This document shows positions 23,364 through 34,522 of a stretch of 64,000 bases of DNA, in pieces (the first letter of the stretch is position 1; the number at the start of each line of letters is the position of its first letter). Made by a program: the position numbers and the translations under genes. A model generated the notes under the pieces. It ran no database searches. It had not been told where the DNA came from and saw only the letters and a list, made by a program, of their open reading frames with translations. The stretch comes from Xestospongia muta (taxonomy: Eukaryota > Porifera > Demospongiae > Haplosclerida > Petrosiidae), in contig OY848926.1 in the NCBI GenBank assembly GCA_963693285.1, positions 4,634,501-4,698,500 on the forward strand, given 5' to 3'.

Positions 23364-24897
23364 CTAACAATTATAACTGTTAGTATAGTAGTAATTACGA
23401 TAAGAACGGGAATAGTATCTACAAGAGCTTGCATTTGCAGCTGCTACCGAGATGGCTATGACAATAATGATGAATGCAATGACCCACCACACAATGGACA
23501 CAATATTGAGGATCAAAGCAATACGAGCTTTGGATCGAGCTCCTTCCAAATCACCTCGTGCCTCAGCATCACGAGCCTACATATATAGAAATTACATCAT
23601 TTTATAGGCTATATAGTCTTTGAAAATCATACTTACACTTATAGCAAAGATAATAGCTGGAATGGTACAGAACAGTGAGTACCAAGTCCCACAGAAAAAG
23701 CAAAGGAATGTCAATACAATGGACAATGTCAAGTAGTGGTCCCCAGTAGGACGAATAACAGTCTGTGAAACCACTGGAGTTGGTTGTGATGATACAACAA
23801 CTATATTAGTGGACTGGATAACAAGTAAATTCTCTATTGTTTTATAAAAAGACAACTTACAGATTGTTGTGTAGCAGTTGGAGCAACTGGGGCAGCTTGA
23901 GGATAAGCTTGTTGTTGGAGAGGTGGATAATAAGGAGGAGGAACATCTATTGAAAAGATATATTACTCAATGATACTATAGTTAACGTTTTCTACCACTG
24001 TATCCTTCCTGAGGTGGATATCCTTGCTGTGGTGGATATCCTTGCTGTGGTGGATAGCCTTGTTGTGGTGGGTAATACCCTTGCTATATGGATACAGACA
24101 TACTTAGTATAATAGAATATTGCATAATAACAATCATTAGCAGAGTATATTAGTATAAGTACTGTCAGTGTATGGTGTTGTTGTTATACGTGACAACTAT
24201 TTCATTAATCAATACACATGACAGTTTAATATCTTATAATTAAATTCGTGAGACTTGTAATATAGAATCTTAACTAAATATTCACTAAATCATTGAGAGA
24301 TATGTACATTACTTTCTTCATTTTATATGGTAGATGTGTCATAGCAATTAAGTGGACTAGCTGTATAAGGATTGGGTTGACTCAGTATGTTTATAATACA
24401 ACATTATATATGGCATAATGTTGTATCAGTGGATTGTTAATTGTATAGCTTCACTGTAAACAACAACATATTGAATATGTGATTCAGTATTACCTGAGGT
24501 GGATAGCCACTGTAACCTAAAGAAAGAACAAAGAGGAACATATGATACTACGATCACACATACCAAAGCATGGGTGAATTGAGGCCAATCTAAAGCCTGT
24601 GATAATATTATTTGCAACATATCATATACCATGCCATTCACAAAGTTTGATTTTATGAATAATCCATACCGTTTAATATGTTAAGGCTGTTTGAGGATTC
24701 TACCTAGTTTGGGAATATAGAGTCAAAATATAACCTGTACACTGATATACATGGCATTTCAGTAATCCATGATGCACACAATTGTAACTAGCTGCCAAAC
24801 GTTGTAGTTTACAATGAACTAACTATACATAACAAGTTTAGAATAGTACAAGTTTAGAATAGTTTGTTATTTAACTAACTACTAACTCACCTTCCAT
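23364..24897 (-). CDS. Gene F: CD225/dispanin, short-tailed, no NRF1 site
   Basis: Exons 24891-24897, 24494-24516, 23996-24083, 23861-23946, 23637-23813 and 23364-23576; 197 residues, the shortest intact array member. Exon 2 gives MEGYSGYPPQ and the repeat exon is short (88 nt). The repeat exon ends GYSG rather than GYKG. The tail after AISVAAANASS is compact (CRYYSRSYRNYYYTNSYNC) and contains Arg and Asn. Gene K, 17.6 kb to the right, is its duplicate. The promoter differs from all other subtypes: no GCGCATGCGC, but CGTGCGACGCGAC about 15 bp upstream of the ATG and ACGCGTAATATGGC further up. Confidence 0.88.
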
Positions 24898-26059
24898 TTA
24901 GATAACAATACGTGCGACGCGACTACTGTTCTTTACTAGTATGCCAACATAAACGGACGTACACGCCATAAATACGCGTAATATGGCAAATCATTAAAAG
25001 CGGAGTAGTATATTCCCGTGTTATCGTTCTAAACTGGATTAGCCTTTCACTTGTTTCTCCTCATGCATTTCATAGAGCTTAAGCTATTAGTGTCAGTAGT
25101 GTTTGCTGACTAATTCAACTTTAATTAAAGCTAGGAGGTACTGGTTCATTGTAGTGCAAGTCTAATTCAGTCACATTTGAGTTACTTGTATTACTGTGAT
25201 CATGAACAGAGCTAGCTAGGTATATAGATAGTAATGAATATATTCCTCCTGGATATTGATATATATGTAGGTACTTATAAAGAGTAGGTAGCAAGTACTT
25301 AATAATATCTATCAGTAACCATTAGATAAATATAGTAATATTAATATGTATTATAGATCAATATGGTATAAATTACCAAATAATATAGTATGTATATCAA
25401 TTAAGAAAATGTGTAACCCATTCACCTTGAATGCCTTACTAATTGCATGACATTCAGGCTCATGACCTCACAATCATATCCTGTTATGCCAATTGCTTCA
25501 CAGATATTGTTATAATACACTGGTATTTATACATATAATGTTATAATCAGTCATTGTTCAGGTGTGCATATGGCGATTGGGTTGGCTATATTATCAAACA
25601 GATGTGCCATAAACAACTGTCATGAATGTGCTGATAAGGCAAAATATGGTAATTAAGTCATAACAGAAACCATTAATGAACATTCTTTTTCCTTAAAGTA
25701 TTAATTTAACTATAATCTCATAGTTTTACAGTTTCATCATTGCTGGTCGAAAACTATAGAATTTGTTTTTTAATACACGTACTACTACTGTATACAATGA
25801 AGTACTTTCTATGGATTCCACTTCATTGGCTAACTGCTTGCATGTTGAACTTTGATATAAAGTTGATCCTACATGTTAACTCTTAGTCTCAATCCACTGA
25901 AACATGTAGGTAACTATTAGTGTCCATCTTATGGATTTTCAGCAGATAATGATGGATATTGTAGATACTAATATAATACCTAATGAGTATTATTAATATT
26001 AACGAGTATTCATCACTATCTAATATCAACTGATTTCTCATGTTACATAAATGGGACAA
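24898..26059. other. upstream region of gene F
   Basis: CpG-containing promoter stretch near 24911-24985, then AT-rich spacer, all duplicated at 42538-43619. No exon recognised. Confidence 0.5.
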
Positions 26060-26240
26060 CTCATAGACTGCTGCTGTGATGGTGCATAGTTGGAACAGTC
26101 TGGGTAGCTGGAAGGAATACAAGATATAGGAGGTGAATAATAAGGTAAAGGAAGATTTATAATTTTTGAGATAATGCAATACACTAGTACTTTTGAGGAG
26201 GGTGTCCTTGCAGTAGTTGATATTAGGATAAGTAACCTTG
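26060..26240 (-). pseudogene. relic of CD225-gene exons 3-4
   Basis: The minus strand reads NLPLPYYSPPISCIPSSYP and YAPSQQQS, a decayed version of DVPPPYYPPPQQQ...PTAQQQS. It is preceded by a degraded repeat exon (GGACACCCTCCTCAAAAG). No exon 5 or 6 follows. The paralogous block carries the same relic at 43628-43828, so decay predates the block duplication. Confidence 0.65.
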
Positions 26241-27795
26241 TCATGTGAGCAAACCCTTATTCATAATTACTGTTACAATTATGTTATTCCCAAACTTATT
26301 ATTAGATCATTACACTATATATGTATGTCTAGTTGTGTTTGTAGTAATGCTCTAGTAGTGTTCCTAATTGAAACCTAGTAGATCATTGTACTATGACCAA
26401 TGATCTAATTATGTTTGCATTGTAGCATTGCTCTAGTAGTTTTCCCAAACCTATTAGATCATTACACTATATATATGTATGTATGACTATGGTATTATAG
26501 GAATGTGCTGAGTATTAATACTCTCTCACTCACCATGAATATAATTAGTGATGTTAATAGTTAAGTATATAACTACTGTAACATAGTGGATATATATGAA
26601 AAGGGTTTTGATTATATTTCGTATTAAAGTGTACATGTCAGCTTTTTTTCAGCAAGCAATTGTTAATGTTATTTTAACTTTTAAATTAAAGAACCACAAA
26701 TCATTAATTTTAAGAACACTCTATTATTATCCCACTAATACTAAAATTGTATAGTAAAGACTATTCCATTATAGTGTCTACCTATAGTTACTTTTGACAT
26801 AATTAACAACTATGGGACGCCGTTTGTGTCAAAACTGATTTACTTCTAATGCTCATTATTTGTCGAAAAATTGTGATTTACTAAATAATGCATGATTTAT
26901 TAAATAAATCAAGAGTTATTTAATAAATAATAATGATTTATTTAATATATCATGATAATTTTTCAGTTTTCACACAAACAGCACCCCATAAACAACAGCA
27001 CTAAGAGAGCTGGTGTCACATTCCTTAAGCTCCCTCCTCCCAGAAATGGCACCTCCTACAGAATATTCTATGATAACGTTACAAAGTGGCACTTTTCGAA
27101 TATTTTACATTCCCAGGTGTATAACATGCCCATTACAAAATATTCTATAATTGTAGTGTGTGCTGGTACAAACTATTCTAGCATTGTTACTTGCACTCAT
27201 AATAGTAATACTTGTACCCATACAAATATATTAATACTTGTACCCATACAAATAGCCTAGCAGTGCTAACTCAACTGTCTGTTCATGTTGCTTTGATTTT
27301 GTTACTCCAATGTGTTTTGAATATGTAAACCTATCATGTTTTCAGCTTTTTTGGCAATATATGCATATTGGTACTTTGTAACCATAAACATATAAAGTTT
27401 ACTTTAAGAACCATAACTTTACTTTGGGAAGTTTTGTCACCTTTTAACTTTCAAACTTTAACTGAATGTGAACAGGTAGCAATGTAATGTGGTTATTTGA
27501 TGAGTTGGTATATTATCAATGAAGCAGTGTTAGTTGAAAATAGTGTAAAGATTTGCTTGTGACAAATAAGTGTACAAGGCATTGATTACACATATTGTCA
27601 AATATATGCACAGTCAGACAATGAGACAAATATGATTTTAGTTATATTCACTGTGAAAATACACCAATCAGCTTATAACAAGGCTTTTCAAATATTTTAA
27701 CAAAGACAACACTTGAGTAACAGAAATTAATTAAAATACCAAGAAAATGGAGTTTCATATTTAAAAAAAGTCTGAGCACTGGCTACAAAGCTAGT
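26241..27795. other. gene-free stretch between relic and gene G
   Basis: Duplicated at 43829-45372. A run of alternating TTTATTAAATAA-type half-palindromes lies at 26870-26955. A 102-codon plus ORF at 26952 is interrupted by length changes in the duplicate and is probably not a gene. Confidence 0.5.
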
Positions 27796-29700
27796 CTATT
27801 TGTTATAGTAGCAATAACTGGTACTGTAGGAGTAACGGTAGTAATAACCAGAATAATAAGAGTTGGTAGAGTAACGATAATAGTAGTAGCAATAACGGTT
27901 ATTTGCATTTGCAGCTGATACTGCGATGGCTATGACAATAATGATGAACGCAATGACCCACCACACAATGGACACAATATTGAGGATCAAAGCAATACGA
28001 GCTTTGGATTGAGCTCCTTCCAAATCACCTCGTGCCTCAGCATCACGAGCCTAAATATAAAGAAATTACATCATTCTATAAGTAATATAGTATTTGAAAA
28101 TCATACTTACACTTATAGCAAAGATAATAGCTGGAATGGTACAGAACAATGAGTACCAAGTCCCACAGAAAAAGCAAAGGAATGTCAACACAATGGACAA
28201 TGTCAAGTAGTGGTCTCCAGTCGGACGAATAACAGTGTGTGAAACTACTGGAGTTGGTTGTGCTGATACAACAACTACATTAGAACTCTATAGGCAATAA
28301 GAACAAGTGAGTTCTGATTTATGTAAAATGGACAACTCACAGACTGCTGAGTAGCAGTTGGAACAACCTGAGCAGCTGGAGGATAGGCCTGTTGTGCATA
28401 ATAAGGAGGAGGAACATCTATCAAAAAAGTATATATATTAACTCAATGATCATACAATAGTTAACTTTTGTACCTTTATATCCTTCCTGAGGAGGATAGC
28501 CTTGCTGAGGTGGATAGCCTTGTTGTGGGGGATATCCTTGCTGTGGTAGATATCCTTGTTGTGGGGGATATCCTTGTTGTGGGGGATATCCTTGTCGTGG
28601 GTAATACCCTTGCTATACAAGCAGAGGAGTACTTACACACATATATTATATACTATATGTATTACTATATACAAAATCTAATGTACAATTACTTGTCCAA
28701 AGATCTTACTGTGCATGTATTAGTAGGTAAACATGCTTGCAATTTGTATGTGTAACATTTATGTTGTGTAAAACTAGCATTACCTAAGGTGGATAACCAG
28801 TACCTAAACAAAGAAAAAGAAAGAATTATTACTTATTCTTACTTATAGTGTTTAAAATAACTGTTAAAATGACTAGGTATGCCAACAGGAAGTCAGTATT
28901 TTAATATTTATATAGCTTATGTTTGTAGGCTTGCCTAATTGAACAAACAAAGCATGATGTAATTAACAACTAAAAATACTACATTTAATAACAAAGCTTT
29001 GTAGATAACTTATGTATTCCATATGTTTGAATATCCTAGATGATTATGTAATCTTATGTTGAAAGTGTAACAGACGTAATTATTTCCTCATGTGTGCAAT
29101 CATGGATTTTTGTTGATAAAATGGTACTCATGTGAAAGAGGGCGTGTCGACCACAAAGCCATGTATACGAGCAAAGGAAGATTACTACATGTAAAGTATC
29201 ATGGCAGGTGTTACTCATTATAGTGTATAATGCTTCTCTTGTTGATGCAAATATAGCTGGTAAGCACACAATACAAACGCATTACTACAAGGATGACTGT
29301 CTAAACTATGACACAGCATTTTCAATAGTATTTGACAAATTAATCCCAAAACGTTCCCATCCCCTCAAATGTCTAGCCATGCAAGTCTATGCTGAGTCTG
29401 AATATGAACTCAACACAATACACTCATAGACATAACTTGATATCAAAATGGGAAGGAAGTTGTTCACTCTAGCTCACAGATCAGTCTCACCATTTTTATA
29501 TCCCCTTGCTACGGTTTATTTATATACATTTAGAATTATATGAGATTACTTTAGGTTGGTGTGACTAGACAAACAACGAAGCACACAGTATTGATTTTTA
29601 TCGCTTGTAAAAACTGTGCTTCGCACTGCTAGCGAACAACGTCAGAGTAATCCATAATCATATTAGAAAGTGCAGCAATTTACCTTCCATAATCGTAAAC
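27796..29700 (-). pseudogene. Gene G: CD225 gene with a nonsense codon in exon 2
   Basis: Exons 29694-29700, 28784-28803, 28474-28612, 28341-28417, 28111-28287 and 27796-28050 would encode 224 residues. The second exon, however, ends CCACCTTAG instead of CCACCTCAG. The ninth codon is therefore TAG (28784-28786, one base changed at 28786), giving MEGTGYPP and stop. Everything downstream remains open and well spliced, including DVPPPYYAQQ, SSNVVVVSAQP, CD225 and a long Tyr tail (RYCYYYYRYSTNSYYSGYYY). The sister copy L has CAG and is intact, so the change is recent. Skipping exon 2 would bypass the stop, but exon 2 is 20 nt and skipping would break frame. Confidence 0.8.
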
Positions 29701-29802
29701 AACGTCAATTACTGCAAACTAATGATAACTTGGTCTTGAAGATCTCACGCCGTCTCTTTGCTAGCACCTCAAAAAACAAAGCAGAATTTAGCAGATGTAA
29801 GT

Positions 29803-29812
29803 GCGCATGCGC
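29803..29812. promoter_or_regulatory. NRF1-like palindrome, gene G
   Basis: GCGCATGCGC, 103 bp upstream of the ATG; conserved in the duplicate at 47380-47389. Confidence 0.75.
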
Positions 29813-29997
29813 ATCAGTTGTTTCATAATAGAAGCCGTACTGGCAACTTTTAAATTCTTATGTAATAGCGATTTCAAGCTGAGCACGTAGCTCGTCTTCT
29901 ATATTACACATCTTCAATTTTACTATTAATATTATTAATTTGTAGTAAATCAAACTAGCCAACACAAAAACGTTAGGCATATCGTTACTGATTATAG

Positions 29998-30566
29998 TGC
30001 AGTAGCAGAGGAACCTATGGGACACCAGGGGCAAGTGCCCTCCCCCCCCCAAAAATTACAACATGCTCATTGTGCCCCCCCAAAAAAATGTTTTTACACA
30101 TGTAACAATTTGTATCCAATATGTATCAGAGAACAATGAAAAACACTCATTGCAATTATAATTGTGGCAATTGGGTATTTACCACATTCATTGTATATAA
30201 ACATGTGTAGCCATGGTTACAGGCATTAATCAAAGTCATTGTCACATGGGTTATCACTTGACAGTTATAAATAAAGTAAAGTCAGTGAACAGCGGCAAAA
30301 AAGCTTGGGGATATGTCTAACTCTTGCAAACAAATATCCATAATGTCCTTCTTCATGATTTCAAAGTCATGATTTTGTAACCATAATTATATCATTCAAT
30401 AAAGCAATTTCTTTCACATAATCATATTATACGAAATTATCAAAATTGATGTGTATTTAAGAGATTAAAAGCAAAAACACTCCTCAGCTTCTGGGGGGCT
30501 GTGCCCCCAGAACCCCCATTGGTGCCCCCCCAAATTCAAATATATTCCTCCACCCCTGTAGTGCAC
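29998..30566. mobile_element. non-autonomous TIR element with G/C homopolymer blocks
   Basis: Bounded by CAGTAGCAGAGGAAC on the left and TTCCTCCACCCCTG on the right, which are imperfect inverted repeats. TAGTG flanks both sides and may be a 5-bp target duplication. It contains CCCCCCCC runs and GGGGGGCTGTGCCCCC. No transposase ORF. The copy in the paralogous block (about 47577-48103) has cleaner ends (CAGTGGCGGAGGAAC). Confidence 0.6.
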
Positions 30567-30620
30567 AGCCATAATTATACTCTAAATAGCAGCATACAGG
30601 AGTATAAACATTGGAATTAC

Positions 30621-30623
<3 letters not shown>

Positions 30624-30653
<30 letters not shown>
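30624..30653. repeat. (TA)n microsatellite
   Basis: Short TA run; expanded to about 70 bp at the equivalent site near 48161-48230. Confidence 0.85.
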
Positions 30654-30657
<4 letters not shown>

Positions 30658-31005
30658 AGTAAGGGGTTAATAATTTAGTGAATCCGTTCATCAATCTCTA
30701 TTTAAACAATCTCTCTCATACTGGTGGACTCATAAGTGAAGTCTGTCAGTGTTTACTGGTTACAAAATGTTATACAAAGCAAAATTAATTGTACATGATA
30801 TATGTCAAAGAAGATCAACTTTGTATGTACTTTCAGATGAGTGTAGACCCATAATCCCATGGTCCATATATAGCATCAACAAACAAGGGAGTTAAAATAA
30901 AAGCAGTTCTACCTGACACAGTACATAATTATAAATTTTTCAGTGCCAATCTATATGTAATATATATAGTTGCTGTGTGCCTCAGTTGTATGGGCGTCGA
31001 CGGGT

Positions 31006-31015
31006 GCGCATGCGC
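31006..31015. promoter_or_regulatory. NRF1-like palindrome, gene H
   Basis: GCGCATGCGC, 70 bp upstream of the plus-strand ATG. Flank GGGCGTCGACGGGT matches, in reverse, that of genes C and D. Confidence 0.8.
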
Positions 31016-31084
31016 ATTACTATCATCGCTTATCTTTGAGCCGTACCTCTACAAGAGTATATATACAAGTTTGGTCGTCTCGAA

Positions 31085-32598
31085 ATGGAAGGTAAATTCT
31101 TACTCAATATTTATTTGGTTAATATTGCTGCCCACGCTTGAAATGTGTGGGAGTGCTGTAGCATTAAGCATGGTACTGCTTATAATGATGGTATATATAA
31201 TAGTGTGGATTCCCTTTGCAAGACAAACTATGTACAAGTCTTTTACTAATATTTCGCACTGCTATTGATGCCACAATAAACTCCAAATCTGGCTTACTCA
31301 CTTCTAGACCTCCTCCTTCCACTTGATGGTCCAGTTGTTTGTCAAAAGTAGAAGCTAGTTATAGATTGCTGGCCCCCCAGATTAGTCTGTGTACCATTTA
31401 TAATTTGAACTGTCTGTTACTTGTACAAGCAAATATATACAGTCACCACTGTGTTAGAAGCATATTATAGGATGTGGGAACACTATAATTTCTAGGAAAT
31501 CCTATTATACATTAAAATGTTGCTATACTTTCAAAAAAGTAGACCACAATTCTGTTTGATAAAGCATTTTATTTATCAAGCTATTCTCTTTATTTAGGTT
31601 ACAGTGGTTATCCACCTCAACAGGTACTATTACATTCATGATATTCAATAATATTCATGACAAGTGCATTGTTGTACACAACTTTATTGTGCATATTTAT
31701 ATACAATTAGACAATTTGACATTCAGTATAGTTTCATAGTGTAATAGTTAGCATCATTTTTTTGGTAATTAACTGAACAAAATTATTTATAACTGTAAAT
31801 ATATAATCATATAGCAACCAGGCTATCTCCCACAACAAGGTTATCCACCCCAGCCAGGCTATCCACCCCAGCAAGGATACCCTCCTCAGCAAGGATACCC
31901 CCCCCAGGAAGGATATAAAGGTAAAAAAATTTAACTATTGTATTGTTTGAATAATTTATATTCTTTCTCAATAGATGTTCCTCCTCCTTATTATCCACCT
32001 CCCCAACAGCAAGCTTATCCTCAAGCTGCCCCAGTTGCTCCAACTGCTCAACAACAATCTGTAAGTTGTCTTTTTATAAAACAAAAGAGAATTTACTTGT
32101 TATCCAGTCCACTAATGTAGTTGTTGTATCATCACAACCAACTCCAGTGGTGTCACAGACTGTTATTCGTGCTACTGGAGACCACTACTTGACATTGTCC
32201 ATTGTATTGACATTCCTTTGCTTTTTCTGTGGGACCTGGTACTCACTGTTCTGTACCATTCCAGCTATTATCTTTGCTATAAGTGTAAGTATGATTTTCA
32301 GGAGTATATAGCTTATGGAATGATGTAATTTCTATATATTTAGGCTCGTGATGCTGAGGCACGAGGTGATTTGGAAGGAGCTCGATCCAAAGCTCGTGTT
32401 GCTTTGATCCTCAATATTGTGTCCATTGTGTGGTGGATCATTGCATTCATCATTATTGTCATAGCTGCATCAGTATCAGCTGAAACAGCAGATAACCGTT
32501 ATTGCTACTACTATTATCGTTACTCTACCGGCTCTTATTATTCTGGTTATTACTACTATTACTCTTACACTGGCAGTTATTGCTACTATAACAAATAA
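31085..32598 (+). CDS. Gene H: CD225/dispanin two-pass protein, plus strand
   Basis: The only complete array gene on the plus strand. Exons 31085-31091, 31598-31623, 31815-31920, 31975-32060, 32108-32284 and 32344-32598 give 218 residues with every junction GT-AG. Parts in order: [29 protein letters not shown] repeats; DVPPPYYPPPQQQAYPQAA; STNVVVVSSQPTPVVS; the CD225 hydrophobic half; ARDAEARGDLEGARSKA; and the second segment LILNIVSIVWWIIAFIII. The tail YCYYYYRYSTGSYYSGYYY ends YCYYNK. The promoter and exons 1-3 resemble inverted C/D, while the last exon and about 240 bp of 3' flank are an inverted match to gene J. H is therefore a mosaic. Confidence 0.92.
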
Positions 32599-32844
32599 AC
32601 TAGCTTTGTAGCCAGTGCTCAAAGACTTTTTTCAACATGAAACTAGATTTTCTTGCAATTGGTATTTTAATTAATTTTTGTTACTTATTATTTTTAACTA
32701 AAACAAGTGTTGTCTTTGTTAAAATATATGAAAAGCCTTGTTATAAGGTGTTTGGTTTATTTCACAGTGAATATAATTACCATCATATTTGTCACATTGT
32801 CTGACTGTGCACATATTTGACAGTATATGTAATTATTGTTGTAC

Positions 32845-32892
32845 CCTTCTCACTGTTCTGTACCATTCCAGTTATTATCTTTGCAATTAGTG
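32845..32892 (+). pseudogene. short CD225 exon-5 relic
   Basis: CCCTTCTCACTGTTCTGTACC and the following bases match the end of the CD225 exon (SLFCTIPVIIFAIS) with its GTAAGTATG donor, but nothing else of a gene is attached. A similar minus-strand relic lies at about 36366-36398. Confidence 0.6.
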
Positions 32893-33300
32893 TAAGTATG
32901 ATTTTCAAATACTAGTTATAGTTTGATATTTTGAAGATAGTTCAATAATTACAAAGTAATGCTGTTGTGGTGTATCTTTCATTAAAATAGAATTAAATTT
33001 TGTAACAAAACTTGAAGAATGTCAATATGTCTTTTTTGAACATTTACAAAATAAATGACATAAATTAGATAAATTGTGCCAATAACTATTAATGTCATTT
33101 TGTTGTCTAAACATTATATTTAATATAATAATAGACACTTATAATTACACTGTCTTTGTGTATTGTTTTATATGATTGCATTTGAGTCCTTCGTTAGCAT
33201 CATAGCATCCTATAATATATGATGTATACATTGTAATCATATTTTCAATCTTAAGTAATCCTTTATTTGTTTATTGTAACCCATTACTCTTCAGTATTCC

Positions 33301-33520
33301 ATGCACTGTAAAAACTAATATGTCATTTTAACAACTAATATAATTACATGGGTGGATTACTATGGAATATAGAATTTATGTGAATTACTCACTGTATAGT
33401 TTGTGGGTATGTAACGCACAACATACCAACAACTTACAGAGTGAGTAATTCACAAGAACTCTATATTTCATAGTAAACCATCCATACAATCTACAAACAA
33501 GTTGTTAAAAACTTAAAATG
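33301..33520. repeat. MITE family 2, second copy
   Basis: Same arms as 11592-11840 (CACTGTAAAAACTAATATGT, then GTGAATTACTCACTGTATAG). Its right edge abuts the GGGCGTCGAC flank of the NRF1 site at 33534, whereas at 11592 the element is about 690 bp away from gene B's site. Confidence 0.75.
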
Positions 33521-33533
33521 GGCGTCGACTATT

Positions 33534-33543
33534 GCGCATGCGC
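33534..33543. promoter_or_regulatory. NRF1-like palindrome, stub I
   Basis: GCGCATGCGC, 63 bp upstream of the stub's ATG; inverted equivalent of 10896-10905. Confidence 0.75.
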
Positions 33544-33605
33544 ACTGCTTCATTTCCTTAACGTTGAGTGTATCTCGGGTTCTCTACAGTGCAGATTTTT
33601 TCGAA

Positions 33606-34522
33606 ATGGAAGGTATGTTTTTACTTAATCAATGCTTGTATTTTGATTTTATTGCTGTCCAATCCACGAACAATGTCTATCTACTGCTATTGAAGTGTGT
33701 GGTTAGTACAGTATACTGTAGTGGTAAAGTGTGGAATCTCCCTTAAAGTTATATATATATGTCATTTCACACTTCAACCACTATTGATGCTATGCCAATA
33801 CCCTAACTCAAAAGGAGCAGTGAGTCTGCTGCTGGCTTAGACCTCCCCCCAGGTCAATTAATTTGTCAAAAAAAGAGGATGGTCTATGGCTAGCTATAGA
33901 TTGCCTCAGATCAGTAGCTATATATAGTCTTGCAAACCTGAATGAACAATTGATAAGGGTCTAGGTAACTGAAATACAAGACAACTTGTTCTTTCTACCA
34001 GACATATTGCTGGTCAATGGAGTTACAGAATGTTCAGTTTATGTCACATACAGTTATCATCATAACAGTTGTCTTAGAAAACAAACTCAAGACTTCACGG
34101 CTATTATATTAAAATCAAACTGTTCTTAAGATCTTCAGTCTTACTTTGTCTTAGTTATCACAAACTTGGTTTGGCTTATTATGCATAAATATGTAAAATG
34201 CCATGTCTCACATTATGTCACAGTTTTGCCCATTATTGTTGCTGAACAAGTTGTTCTATTACAGTTCCCCAGACTCTTCCTTGTTTGGCATTCAGCCAGA
34301 TTAGTATTGAGTACCGTTACATTTTTATTTCACACTGATCATGAAATGTCTGTACAGGCAAATATAAACAGTACTAATTGCTACTTCTTATATATAGTTA
34401 ATGTTATTTACATTTAAATGTTGCTACCTTTAAAAAAGAAGGCCACAATTCATTTTGAAAAAGCATTCTAATTATCAAAACGTTCTCTTTATTTAGGTTA
34501 CAGTGGATACCCACCTCAGCAG
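33606..34522 (+). pseudogene. Gene I: 5' stub of a CD225 gene
   Basis: First exon 33606-33612 (ATGGAAG, donor GTATGT) and second exon 34497-34522 (MEGYSGYPPQQ) are intact. The intron between them is an inverted copy of gene B's intron 1, including the GACCTCCCCCCAGGTC tract. No repeat exon, PPPY exon or CD225 exon follows before the similarity ends near 34.75 kb. It is a promoter-bearing fragment left by an inverted duplication. A transcript is possible, but no functional product is expected. Confidence 0.8.

Larger units (their letters stand above)
19160..30920. repeat. left copy of ~11.5-kb segmental duplication
   Basis: Matches 37255-48511 in the same orientation. Anchors: exon 6 of F/K (23364 versus 40966), relics at 26.1/43.7 kb, G/L exon 6 (27796 versus 45373), NRF1 sites 29803/47380, and the TIR element 29998/47577. 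The right break is just after ACCTGACACA. It contains genes E (5' half), F and G. Confidence 0.9.

Noticed and set aside
26952..27260. 102-codon plus-strand ORF, repeated at 44538-44837
   Set aside because: Repetition is explained by the block duplication; the copy has a nine-base length change near PPPRNGTSYR, composition is unremarkable, and no motif is seen.
28784..28803. Explaining gene G's TAG by an alternative donor
   Set aside because: No other GT donor before the TAG restores frame to exon 3 with a conserved sequence; the CAG in sister copy L shows the ancestral state.
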